Shown: positions 25,416-33,588 of the stretch, piece by piece | How positions within the stretch are numbered: the first letter of the stretch is position 1 | Layout of the letters: every line of letters begins with the position of its first letter | Assembly: GCF_036192275.1 (NCBI RefSeq) | Contig: NZ_CP108088.1 | Location: forward strand, 9,038,001-9,102,000 | Direction of reading: 5' to 3' | DNA length: 64,000 nucleotides | From: Streptomyces sp. NBC_00250 | GTDB taxonomy: Bacteria > Actinomycetota > Actinomycetes > Streptomycetales > Streptomycetaceae | Notes under the pieces: model-generated | Databases searched by the model: none | Seen by the model: the letters and a program-made list of their open reading frames with translations, nothing else | Told to the model about the DNA's origin: nothing | Made by a program: the position numbers and the translations under genes

Positions 25416-25919
25416 TTACGTCTCGGGATACTCCGGCAGGGCGAGCCAGTCCGACCAGGAGATCTCGCGGCCGAGGAAGCGCGGCTGCTCGAACGGCCAG
25501 TCGGCGGCGATCCACTGCGGCACCAGCTCGTCGAGGGCCTGCTCGACCTTGCTGTCCACCAGCTCGTCCACCACCCACCAGGAGATCTCGCCGTCCGCGC
25601 CGGCCCTCTCCGGTGGGTCGATGTAGACACAGCCGAGCAGAGCTGTCTCCGCCGCGTCGAACAGCGCGTAGTTGAAGGACTGGTGTGCGGCGATCTCCTT
25701 CTCGTGCCGCAACAGGTCGGCCTGGTCGGCCTCGTAGGTCATGGTGGCCGCGGGCCAGCCCCAGGCCGGGCCGAAGATGGTCCACAGCCGCTCGCGCGAA
25801 CCCATCACAGCCGGATAGTCGAGCGGGGTGTCTGCCTCCCGGATCGGCCGCAAGTGATGGCCACCGCCCGGCAGCGGTACCAGGACGGGATGGACGAAGT
25901 CATCGGGAAGCCAGCTCAT
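25416..25919 (-). CDS. GNAT-like N-acetyltransferase
   Basis: A 167-residue protein starting ATG 25919 (the frame is open to 25991). HHLRPIREADTPLDYPAVMG, FNYALFDAAETALLGCVYID and GEISWWVVDELVDSKVEQAL follow the beta-alpha pattern of the GNAT fold; the acetyl-CoA pyrophosphate loop is not canonical. The substrate is unknown. The C-terminal sequence SWSDWLALPEYPET is typical of an unnamed actinobacterial subgroup. Confidence 0.65.
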   Translation of the reverse strand: MSWLPDDFVHPVLVPLPGGGHHLRPIREADTPLDYPAVMGSRERLWTIFGPAWGWPAATMTYEADQADLLRHEKEIAAHQSFNYALFDAAETALLGCVYIDPPERAGADGEISWWVVDELVDSKVEQALDELVPQWIAADWPFEQPRFLGREISWSDWLALPEYPET

Positions 25920-26428
25920 GGCGCCCGACCGTAGCAGCGCGCGGCCGTCCGCTCCTCTGGATTCTCCCCGTATACCGCCAGCTGCTCTCATGCCGGGCCG
26001 TCGCCGTCCCTCAGCTGCAGCCTTTCAACAGGAGTTCATCGAAAGAGCAGCACGTTGCACCAGAGTCCGTCAGGCCTGTAGGCGGCCTTGCGTAGTCAGG
26101 TCTCAGTGCCTTCCCCGGCCCGTGCGAGCGCAGTGGAGGACCGGCCCCCGGCAACCCGACTCGGCACCGAAGCCTCGGGTGCGCCCCAGGGCGCCTCGCC
26201 AGCCCGTCATGGACACCCCAGTGAGGTTCGCCCAACGGTCGAACCTGCCATTGAGGAAGGTCAGTCACTGTGTCTCAGACCAGCAGAACATCCGGTCCTT
26301 CGCCGACCCGCCGCAGCGGACAACCCGTGCTTCCCAGGCGGAGCAGACCGCACTAGCCATTGCTCAGACCACTCCCCGTAGCCCAGCACCACGGGGAGGC
26401 CGCCCGCCTTTTCGTAAAGGGAAACCGC
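25920..26428. other. Intergenic region with an IS-end-like repeat
   Basis: About 510 bp without a supported gene. The stretch 26026-26083 is roughly 75% identical to 31593-31650 (TTCAAC, TTCATC and GTCAGGC blocks in the same order), which looks like the end of a lost mobile element. Confidence 0.4.
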
Positions 26429-27964
26429 ATGTCGCAGTCGCACGAGCCCTGGTACAGACACCGCCCGCCGCCTTGGCCTGTGCCGGACAATCCGTACGCC
26501 CCCGACGGGTACGGCCCGCCACCGCCCCGCCCACCCCGCCGCCGTTGGCCGCTGGTTGCCGCGGTCCTCGCGCTGCTGCTGCTCTTCGGTGCCGGCACGT
26601 ACGTCCTCGTCGAGCGTTCCGGAGCGGACAGTGCCCGGGCGGACCACGCCGGAGCAGAGAGCGGCGCTCCATCGGCCACGGCGCCGCCGAAGGCGAGCGC
26701 ACGCCCCACCCCGACGCCCTCCCGCGTCCCCACCACCGCGGAGATCGCGCGGCAGCGCCGGGCCGGCGAGGCCGCCGCCTGGATCGTCGACGACCGCACC
26801 GACCTGCCCCGCCGGAACATCCCGACCGAGGACCTCTGGATCATCGGCGACACCGCCGTCCAGGCCGTCTACAAGAGGGTCGTCGCCCACCGGCTCAGCG
26901 ACGGCGCCCAGCTGTGGAGCGTCGATCTCCCGACCCCCGTCTGCGAGACCCCGGTCAATGCGACCCCCGACGGCAAGGTCGTCATCGTCCTGCAGAACGT
27001 CGAAGGCTGGACCGGGACCCGGTGCAACCAGCTCCAGATGATCGACCTGCGCACCGGCAGGGCGGGCTGGCACCAGCAGCTGACCGAGACCGGTGCGGGG
27101 GACGGCACGATCATCGTGGACAGCGCGATCAGCGGGGGGACTGTCGTGATCGTGCAGAGCATGAAGGCCGCCGCGTACAAGGTCGCCGACGGAAAGAAGC
27201 TGTACGACATCCCCATGGAGGACCCCGGGAAGTGCTACCCCGGCAGGGTGGCCGGCGGCAGCCGGCTCCTGGTGCTCGCCGACTGCGCGATCACCTCGAT
27301 GGAGAAGGCGTACGACCAGGTCCGGGAGATCGACCCGGCCACGGGCAAGGTCCGCTGGCGCCACCGGACGGAGCCGGGCCGGAGGATCGGCCAGGTGCTC
27401 TCCGTCTCACCGGCCGTGATCACTACCGCGCACCGGGAGACCCATGCCGAGGACTGGAGGGTCGTCGCCCTCGGTCCTGACGGCAAGGTCCGCAGGAGCA
27501 TCGATCCCCGGCCGAAGGGGTTCAAGCACTGCGGAGACACCATCGACACCAGTGACAACGCCCAGGCCTGCCGGGAGGCCGTCGTCGGCGGAGGCCTCGT
27601 GCTCCTCGGCGGCACCGACCGCGTCGGTGCCTACGACCTCGGCACCGGGAAGCTGGTCTGGGGCGTGAAGGCCGAGGAGACCTCGTACGGCTACTACCCC
27701 TTGCGCGTCGGACCGGGCAGGACGGGGATCGTCTACCAGGTGGGCACACTCCAGGCCCCCGGGCGGGTCTTCCGGATCGGTCCCGGCGGCGTGGACACGA
27801 TCAAGGACGTGCTGCAGCTCCCCGCATCCACCGCGAAGGTGGAGTTCGGGATGGGGACCGTCGGTGAGAACGCCTACGTGGGTGACCGGCTCGTGATCAC
27901 GCCCGCCGGTCTGAGCGGCAACGACGCCCAGCACGAGCCCCGCATGCTCTCCTTCGCCCCCTGA
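26429..27964 (+). CDS. Membrane-anchored PQQ-like beta-propeller protein
   Basis: A 511-residue protein from ATG 26429 (AAAGGGA upstream). A Pro/Tyr-rich cytoplasmic tail (1-38) leads to one membrane helix (about 41-60, LVAAVLALLLLFGAGTYVLV), a Ser/Pro/Ala linker, then a propeller with repeated blade motifs such as VVAHRLSDGAQLWSVDLPTP, QMIDLRTGRAGWHQQL, VREIDPATGKVRWRH and GAYDLGTGKLVWGVKAE. No catalytic residues are evident; such proteins usually act as scaffolds or quinone-independent binding modules outside the cell. Several Cys may form disulfides. Confidence 0.85.
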   Translation: MSQSHEPWYRHRPPPWPVPDNPYAPDGYGPPPPRPPRRRWPLVAAVLALLLLFGAGTYVLVERSGADSARADHAGAESGAPSATAPPKASARPTPTPSRVPTTAEIARQRRAGEAAAWIVDDRTDLPRRNIPTEDLWIIGDTAVQAVYKRVVAHRLSDGAQLWSVDLPTPVCETPVNATPDGKVVIVLQNVEGWTGTRCNQLQMIDLRTGRAGWHQQLTETGAGDGTIIVDSAISGGTVVIVQSMKAAAYKVADGKKLYDIPMEDPGKCYPGRVAGGSRLLVLADCAITSMEKAYDQVREIDPATGKVRWRHRTEPGRRIGQVLSVSPAVITTAHRETHAEDWRVVALGPDGKVRRSIDPRPKGFKHCGDTIDTSDNAQACREAVVGGGLVLLGGTDRVGAYDLGTGKLVWGVKAEETSYGYYPLRVGPGRTGIVYQVGTLQAPGRVFRIGPGGVDTIKDVLQLPASTAKVEFGMGTVGENAYVGDRLVITPAGLSGNDAQHEPRMLSFAP

Positions 27965-28367
27965 CATCGACGCGGTCGACTTCGACGAGCACCCCAACGT
28001 TGTCGATGACCCGCCGCATGCGGTTGATCTCTCGCTGGTAGCCCCCCCCGCCGCCGTAGGGGGCGGGGGCGCCGGTGCTCCACAGCGTGTTGCCGCGAGA
28101 GGCGGGTCCGATTCTGCGTCTACGGCTGTACGAGCGTCGCCCGCTCCCGCTGGTGGAACGGTCTCAGCACACCGGGCTTCGTGCAGTCTCTTGGCCACGG
28201 TCCAGAAGACCGGGAGTTCGGAATCGAGGTTTTGGCACTGAAATCGGACTGCAGGGAGCATGAATCGCAGGGTCACAGCCTTGCTGTGCCTGGCAGGGGG
28301 TTCACGGGTCTGGCTGACGATCGGTCACTGCTCGTGTCGCGCCACGTCGTCTCTTGGAATCTTCAGG
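27965..28367. other. Intergenic region with a possible coding relic
   Basis: About 400 bp between convergent genes. On the minus strand at about 27966-28046 a short frame reads YQREINRMRRVIDNVGVLVE VDRVDV, which looks like a protein remnant of unknown origin. No intact gene is seen. Confidence 0.35.
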
Positions 28368-31300
28368 TCAGGAGTCCGGCCGGTGGTGTCGCCGGACGGC
28401 GTCTGTGGCTTCCAGTCCCTGACGTGCCATCCCGAATTCGCGAGCATGGTCGTCGGCTCCGGGCAGGGCCAGAGCGGCCCGGAACTCCTGCTGTGCATCG
28501 GTGTGGCGGCCCATTGCCGCGTAGGTGCTGCCGAGCCGGATGCGAACCCCCATCTCCAGCCATGTGCTCGTGTGCGGGGTGAGCGCCGACAGCGCCTCAT
28601 GGTGGAGATCGACGGCCGAGCGCAGGTCACCTCGGGTGTGCTCCGCGGCAGCCAGCCGTGACAGGGTCGCCGCGCGCAGCGGCAGGTTCTCGACCTCGTC
28701 GGCCAGCGCGGCGGCCCGCCTCAGCAGGTTCGTGGCCGCCTCGTACCGGCCGAGGGCCAGCTCGATCTCGGCCACGAAGCACAGGGTGCTGCTGATCGTC
28801 CTGGGGCGGCCGTTCTTCTCCGCGAGTGCCAGGGCAGTGCTGTAGTGCCAGAGCGCTTCTTCGTGCCGTCCCAGCTGGTGATGGAGGGAGCCGATGTTGC
28901 AGTGGGACACCCCCGTCAGCCAGTCGTCGGCAAGGCCGGATGCCAGCCTTAGTGCCTTTTCCAGGCCGGAGAGCGCCTTCTCAGTGTCTCCCAGTTGCCC
29001 CAGTACGACGCCCGTCCCGGCGATTGCGCGGGCCTCTTCTCGCACGTCGCCCCCTGCGCGGCTGTAGAGCAGCGCCTCAGCGAACCATGCTCCAGCCTGC
29101 CGAAACCGTCCCTGGTAGACATCGAGGACACCCATGCAGTTGCGCAGCGCTGCGGGCATCCGCCGATCGGTGGCGGCATCCGCGCACGCCAGGGCGAGCT
29201 CCAGGGCAGTACGGCACTCGTGGTGGTGACCGTGTCCGGCCAGGTGGTCGACGAGGGCTTCTGCGAGCAGACACGCGTGGTCGGCGTGGCCGCCGGCGGC
29301 TGCGAAGGCCACGACATCGACGAGCTCGCCACCCATCGAGCTCAGCCATACCGACGCCTCCCGCCACCCGGCGAAGGGGGAACGGGCAGTGGTCGAGCTG
29401 GGGACGGCCGCACCGGTGGCGAGTGCGGGAAAGCTGCCGGGCCCCCAGTCGCTGGCCATGCGGCCCGCCGCGGTGTAGAGGTGCAGCACGGCGTCGCGAT
29501 CTTCGGCAGCTTCTTCTGGGGCCTCGCCGGCCACGCGCCGCGCATGCGCCTTGACGAGATCGTGCAGCCCGTACTGGCCAGGATGCGGCTGCTGCAACAG
29601 GCTGGCGTCGACCAGATCCTCCAGGACATCCTCTGCCTCTTCGCGAGAGCTGCCCAGCATCCAGGCGAGTGTGAGCCGGTCGAAGCGGGCCGTGGGATTG
29701 GTTCCCAACGCGCGAAACCCACGCTGCAGTTCCGGGCCGAGCTGGTCGTATGAGACCCGGAATGCGGCCTCAACGCTGCGGTCCTCGGCCCGCAGCTCCG
29801 CGAGGCCGTGCGCGTCGTCGGACATCCGGCGGGCGAGAAAGGCCAGGGTCCAGGACGGGCGGCTCTGCAGCCTGGCGCTCGCGATCCGCAGTGCCAAGGG
29901 CAGGCCGCCACACCGCCGGGCAAGTTCACGCGCCGCCTCAGGCTCCCCGACGGTCCGCAACCCCCCGACGAGCTCGCGGAGCAGTCCGACGGCAGCACCC
30001 GTACCCAGCGGCTCCAGCGTGAGCCGCAGGTCGGCGTCGAGGCCGGTCAGCCGCTGACGGCCGACGACCAGGACCCGACTGCCCGGTCCGGCCGGCAGCA
30101 GCGGGCGGACCTGCTCGGCGCTGCGTGCGTTGTCCACGACCAGCAGCAGCCGCAGGCCACTCGTGGCGGCGCGCCAGGCTGTGACGAGATCTGCCAGGAC
30201 GTCTGTGGCGTCGTCGGCGTCGTCGGGTCCGTGAGGCCCGTTCGCAAGTTCCGGGAGCACGTCGTCCTCGCCGCGAACCGCACGGAGCATCCGGCGCAGG
30301 GCCCGCTGCGGGGTGACGTTCTCGTGGGCGGCGCCGTGGGCGTGCAGGTCGACGAAGAGACACCCGTCGGGGTGGGCGTCTCCGAGAGTCCAGGCGGCAC
30401 GCACCACCAAGGCGGTCTTGCCCACGCCCGCCGTGCCATCGACCGTCATCACGGAGACCGCGTCCGGCGACACGGGGGTGGTGAGGAGAGCGAGCTCTTC
30501 TTCGCGCCCGACCAGGCAGGCGATGTCGCCGGGAAGTTCGTTGCGACGGGGCCAAGGACGAGCCCGGCCGGGGAGGTCGGTGCGATCGGACCCGGCGGGG
30601 TCGTGAGGCTGGTCGGTTCCGCTGGGGAGGCCGTCTCGGCCACCGGAGGCCGAGTGCCCGGGCGAGGGGTCCTGGGGCCCGTTTCCTTCGGGGTCGAAGG
30701 CTGCGGCCGGGCGCGGGCGGACGGTTCGGCCGAGCAACGGCAGATCGTCCCGGCGCAGGACGGCCTGGTGTATGCGGCGCAGCTCCTCGCCGGGTTCTAC
30801 GCCCAGCTCGTCGATGAGCCGGCGGCGTGTCTCGGAGTAGACGGAGAGCGCCTCGGCCTGGCGGTCGCTGCCGTAGAGCGCACGCATGCGCAGGGCGGCG
30901 AGCGGCTCATCGTGCGGCTGTGAGAGGGGCGTCGACAGGAGGGTGTCCAAGGCAGCCGGGTAGTTGCCGAGCAACACCAGGCATTCCGCCCGGTCCTGGA
31001 GCAGCACGCGCCGTTGCCGGACCAGACGTTGCCGTTCGGCAACAGCGAGCGGACCTGGCAGACCGGGCAGAGGCTCCCCGCGGAACAGATCGAGGGCCCT
31101 GCTGCCGTGATCGAGTGCGGCATCCAGGTCGCCGGCGGCCTTTGCCCGCTGGGCGTTCCCGGCCTCCCTGGCGAGCTCGGCAGTGTCGGTCCGGACCCCG
31201 CTGGGCATGAGGCGATAGCCGCCGCGCTGCCCACGGATGACTGACCGGCCCCCTTCAGTGCCCGGCTCGTCCAGAGTCTTGCGCAGCGCGTAGACATAGC

Positions 31301-31538
31301 TCGGCAGGACCCGGTGTCCGGTGCCCGGGGGAGTGGCCCCCCAGACGTCGTCCAGGAGCTGCTGGTAGGTCACAAAGTCGGGCGAGCGCAGGACCAGAGC
31401 GGCGAGCACCGCCTGCCGTCGTGCCGGGCCCAGCACCAGCGGCGCGCCGGCGCGGCCGGCCCGGACCGGCCCGAGCAGATCGATCTGCAGATCACCCCCG
31501 GCATCGGCAGTACCCATATCCGATGAATTCACGCTCAC
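28368..31538 (-). CDS. AfsR/SARP-type regulator with NB-ARC and TPR domains
   Basis: A 1056-residue regulator. Residues 15-110 are an OmpR-like winged helix (QIDLLGPVRAGRAGAPLVLG, VLPSYVYALRKTLD, RGQRGGYRL); 115-265 are the bacterial transcriptional activator domain (LIDELGVEPGEELRRIHQAV). A Pro/Gly linker follows. NB-ARC: P-loop VDGTAGVGKTAL at 366-377, LRLLLVVDNARSAEQVRPLL, and GGLPLALRIASARL. The C-terminal 350 residues are TPR repeats (ALWHYSTALALAEKNGRP, EAATNLLRRAAALADEVENL). Such STAND proteins oligomerise on signal binding and activate secondary-metabolism promoters. No biosynthetic cluster is visible nearby, so the targets are unknown. Confidence 0.93.
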   Translation of the reverse strand: MSVNSSDMGTADAGGDLQIDLLGPVRAGRAGAPLVLGPARRQAVLAALVLRSPDFVTYQQLLDDVWGATPPGTGHRVLPSYVYALRKTLDEPGTEGGRSVIRGQRGGYRLMPSGVRTDTAELAREAGNAQRAKAAGDLDAALDHGSRALDLFRGEPLPGLPGPLAVAERQRLVRQRRVLLQDRAECLVLLGNYPAALDTLLSTPLSQPHDEPLAALRMRALYGSDRQAEALSVYSETRRRLIDELGVEPGEELRRIHQAVLRRDDLPLLGRTVRPRPAAAFDPEGNGPQDPSPGHSASGGRDGLPSGTDQPHDPAGSDRTDLPGRARPWPRRNELPGDIACLVGREEELALLTTPVSPDAVSVMTVDGTAGVGKTALVVRAAWTLGDAHPDGCLFVDLHAHGAAHENVTPQRALRRMLRAVRGEDDVLPELANGPHGPDDADDATDVLADLVTAWRAATSGLRLLLVVDNARSAEQVRPLLPAGPGSRVLVVGRQRLTGLDADLRLTLEPLGTGAAVGLLRELVGGLRTVGEPEAARELARRCGGLPLALRIASARLQSRPSWTLAFLARRMSDDAHGLAELRAEDRSVEAAFRVSYDQLGPELQRGFRALGTNPTARFDRLTLAWMLGSSREEAEDVLEDLVDASLLQQPHPGQYGLHDLVKAHARRVAGEAPEEAAEDRDAVLHLYTAAGRMASDWGPGSFPALATGAAVPSSTTARSPFAGWREASVWLSSMGGELVDVVAFAAAGGHADHACLLAEALVDHLAGHGHHHECRTALELALACADAATDRRMPAALRNCMGVLDVYQGRFRQAGAWFAEALLYSRAGGDVREEARAIAGTGVVLGQLGDTEKALSGLEKALRLASGLADDWLTGVSHCNIGSLHHQLGRHEEALWHYSTALALAEKNGRPRTISSTLCFVAEIELALGRYEAATNLLRRAAALADEVENLPLRAATLSRLAAAEHTRGDLRSAVDLHHEALSALTPHTSTWLEMGVRIRLGSTYAAMGRHTDAQQEFRAALALPGADDHAREFGMARQGLEATDAVRRHHRPDS

Positions 31539-31819
31539 GCCGAATCCTCATGCCCCGTGCGTCCAGTGCCTGCCCGCCGCAGAAGCCCCATTGCTTCAAC
31601 GGGACTTCATCAGAAATGCAGCGTGCCACGACAGAGTCTGTCAGGCCCGTGAGAGCCGTGCAGTCAGGAGCCGCACCAATTATCGCCCGGCACGTACGAG
31701 CAGCGACCGGGACCCGACAGATCCGGCGTCAGCGCCCCGCCGAACCGGCGAAGAGATGAGGGACTTTGGGGCATGGACGGACACGACCAAGAGCAGTGGC
31801 CCCATGCGCGGGAGCAAGA

Positions 31820-32032
31820 ATGAACACCCCTGATCCAGGTGCCCGCAGGGATACACCGGCAGATCCTCTGCCGCCCCCTGTGTGCGACGTCATAGCAAGC
31901 ATCGTCGATGCCGTACGCGCCGGTGACGACGCCCACACCGACCGCCTCCTGGACCGCTTCGTCCGCGTCGCAACCCCTGACTCCCTGTACGAATTGCGTC
32001 AACAGCTCGACCACGGCGTGGGATCGCAGTAG
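31820..32032 (+). CDS. Small hypothetical protein
   Basis: A 70-residue product from ATG 31820 with GGGAGC upstream. It has a Pro/Asp-rich N-terminus and a helical C-terminal half (VIASIVDAVRAGDDAHTDRL LDRFVRVATPDSLYELRQQL). Small proteins of this kind recur in streptomycetes without known role. It stands divergent from the SARP gene and 184 bp before the serine hydrolase. Confidence 0.55.
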   Translation: MNTPDPGARRDTPADPLPPPVCDVIASIVDAVRAGDDAHTDRLLDRFVRVATPDSLYELRQQLDHGVGSQ

Positions 32033-32216
32033 GAGGGCGCTCGGTGTGGGCGAATTTCCGCTCATGCCCTAGCAGGCGCCTCGCCGGGTAGGTGCCGTCC
32101 CGTCCGACACTGCGGCGGCCTTTCGAGGCAATGTGATTCATGTCATCTCACCCTGCATTGCATTCACAGCAAGCCTCTTTACAAGAGCGGCTGCACAGCG
32201 GACCAAGGAGATTCCC

Positions 32217-33371
32217 ATGGCTAATTCGTTACTCACTCGCAAGGCAGGAGCGGCCCTGGCCGTGGCGGCCGCACTCACGGTCACGGCTGCCGGGCCGGTT
32301 CACAGTGCGCCGACCCGGACTGCCGACCAGGTGATGCAGGATGGACTCAACGCGGCAGTCGCTGCCGGGTACCCGGGTGCCACGGCACTGCTCCGCAAGG
32401 ACGGAGCGAGCCGGTACCTGTCGGCGGGTGTCGGCGACCGGATCACCCGGACGCCGACGGACCCGAAGGCGCAGGTGCGCATCGGGAGCAACACCAAGCC
32501 GTTCATCGGCGCCGTCACCATGATGTTGGCCGATCAGGGGTCGCTGTCACTCGACGACACCGTGGACCGATGGCTGCCGGGCGTGGTGACCGGGAACGGC
32601 AACGACGGCAAGAAGATCAAGATCCGCCAGCTGCTGAACCACACCTCAGGCGTGCCCGAATACCTCGACAGGGTCAACGCGGACGCGTACAACAACCCGA
32701 ACAAGCCCTTCCCGCCGGCACAGTTGGTGCAGCTGGCCATGCAGCGAGGACCGCAGTTCACGCCGGGCACGAGTGTCAAGTACAGCAACACCAACTTCAT
32801 CCTGCTCGGGATGATCATCAAGTCGGTGACGGGGAACGAGCCGGCCGTCGAGGTACAGACCCGCCTCATCGACCGGCTGGGCCTCACCGGCACGAGTTAC
32901 CCGACGTCGGATCCGAAGCTGTACGGCAACCACGTCCGGGGGTACTCCGTTCCCCTCTACTACTGGGGCGAGCGCCCCTACGTCGACGTCACCACCCTGA
33001 ACGTCCAGTTCTCCGGTGCGGCGGGTGCGATGGTGTCCACCCTGGACGACTTGGCGGCTCTCCACGAAGCGCTGCTCGACGGCACCCTGCTCTCCCCGGC
33101 GATGACGGAACAGCTCAAGACCCTCGTCCCCTACCCCGACCAGCCCAACTTGTCCTTCGGGCTCGCCCACGAAGTGGTGAACGGCCCGGGCGACTGCGGC
33201 AAGGTCTGGACGAAGGGCGGCGCCATCTACGGCTACTACACCGCCGTCCTCACCCGTGAGGACGGCACCCAGGCCGCCGTCGCCACCAACCAGTACAACA
33301 TGGCCGGCCCTGCGGGGGCCGGAGTGGCGAACCTGACCAACGCTGCCCTCGACGCCCTCTGCGCCCTCTGA
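32217..33371 (+). CDS. Secreted serine hydrolase (beta-lactamase / DD-carboxypeptidase fold), TTA-containing
   Basis: A 384-residue exported enzyme from ATG 32217 (AAGGAG upstream). A Sec signal peptide covers residues 1-30 (AALAVAAALTVTAAGPVHSA). Catalytic motifs: Ser91-Asn-Thr-Lys94 and Tyr189-Ser-Asn191; the third box is probably TKGGAIYGY. These match class C beta-lactamase-like D-alanyl-D-alanine carboxypeptidases/esterases of Streptomyces R61 type. Codon 5 is TTA, the rare leucine codon read by the bldA tRNA, implying developmental control of translation. True substrate (cell-wall peptide, ester or peptide) cannot be told from sequence. Confidence 0.9.
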   Translation: MANSLLTRKAGAALAVAAALTVTAAGPVHSAPTRTADQVMQDGLNAAVAAGYPGATALLRKDGASRYLSAGVGDRITRTPTDPKAQVRIGSNTKPFIGAVTMMLADQGSLSLDDTVDRWLPGVVTGNGNDGKKIKIRQLLNHTSGVPEYLDRVNADAYNNPNKPFPPAQLVQLAMQRGPQFTPGTSVKYSNTNFILLGMIIKSVTGNEPAVEVQTRLIDRLGLTGTSYPTSDPKLYGNHVRGYSVPLYYWGERPYVDVTTLNVQFSGAAGAMVSTLDDLAALHEALLDGTLLSPAMTEQLKTLVPYPDQPNLSFGLAHEVVNGPGDCGKVWTKGGAIYGYYTAVLTREDGTQAAVATNQYNMAGPAGAGVANLTNAALDALCAL

Positions 33372-33588
33372 CGGTCTCCCGCACGCTCGACCCAGTACAG
33401 GCCTCGGTCTTCCGAGACGGCCGGTCGAATGCACCTCGTTCGACGGGCCGTCGCGGTGTCATGCGACGGCCCACCCCGAAGTGCACGGGGGACATGACAG
33501 CCACAACTGCCCGTCACAGGAACCGAGCGGGTGTGCCCGCTGGTCGACGGGGTACGTTCGAGTGCCCGGTGACCGGCGTCCTCCTGGC

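Noticed and set aside
28181..28300. Short plus-strand peptide EFGIEVLALKSDCREHESQ
   Set aside because: It felt familiar from other Streptomyces intergenic regions, but has no start context or domain; left as intergenic.
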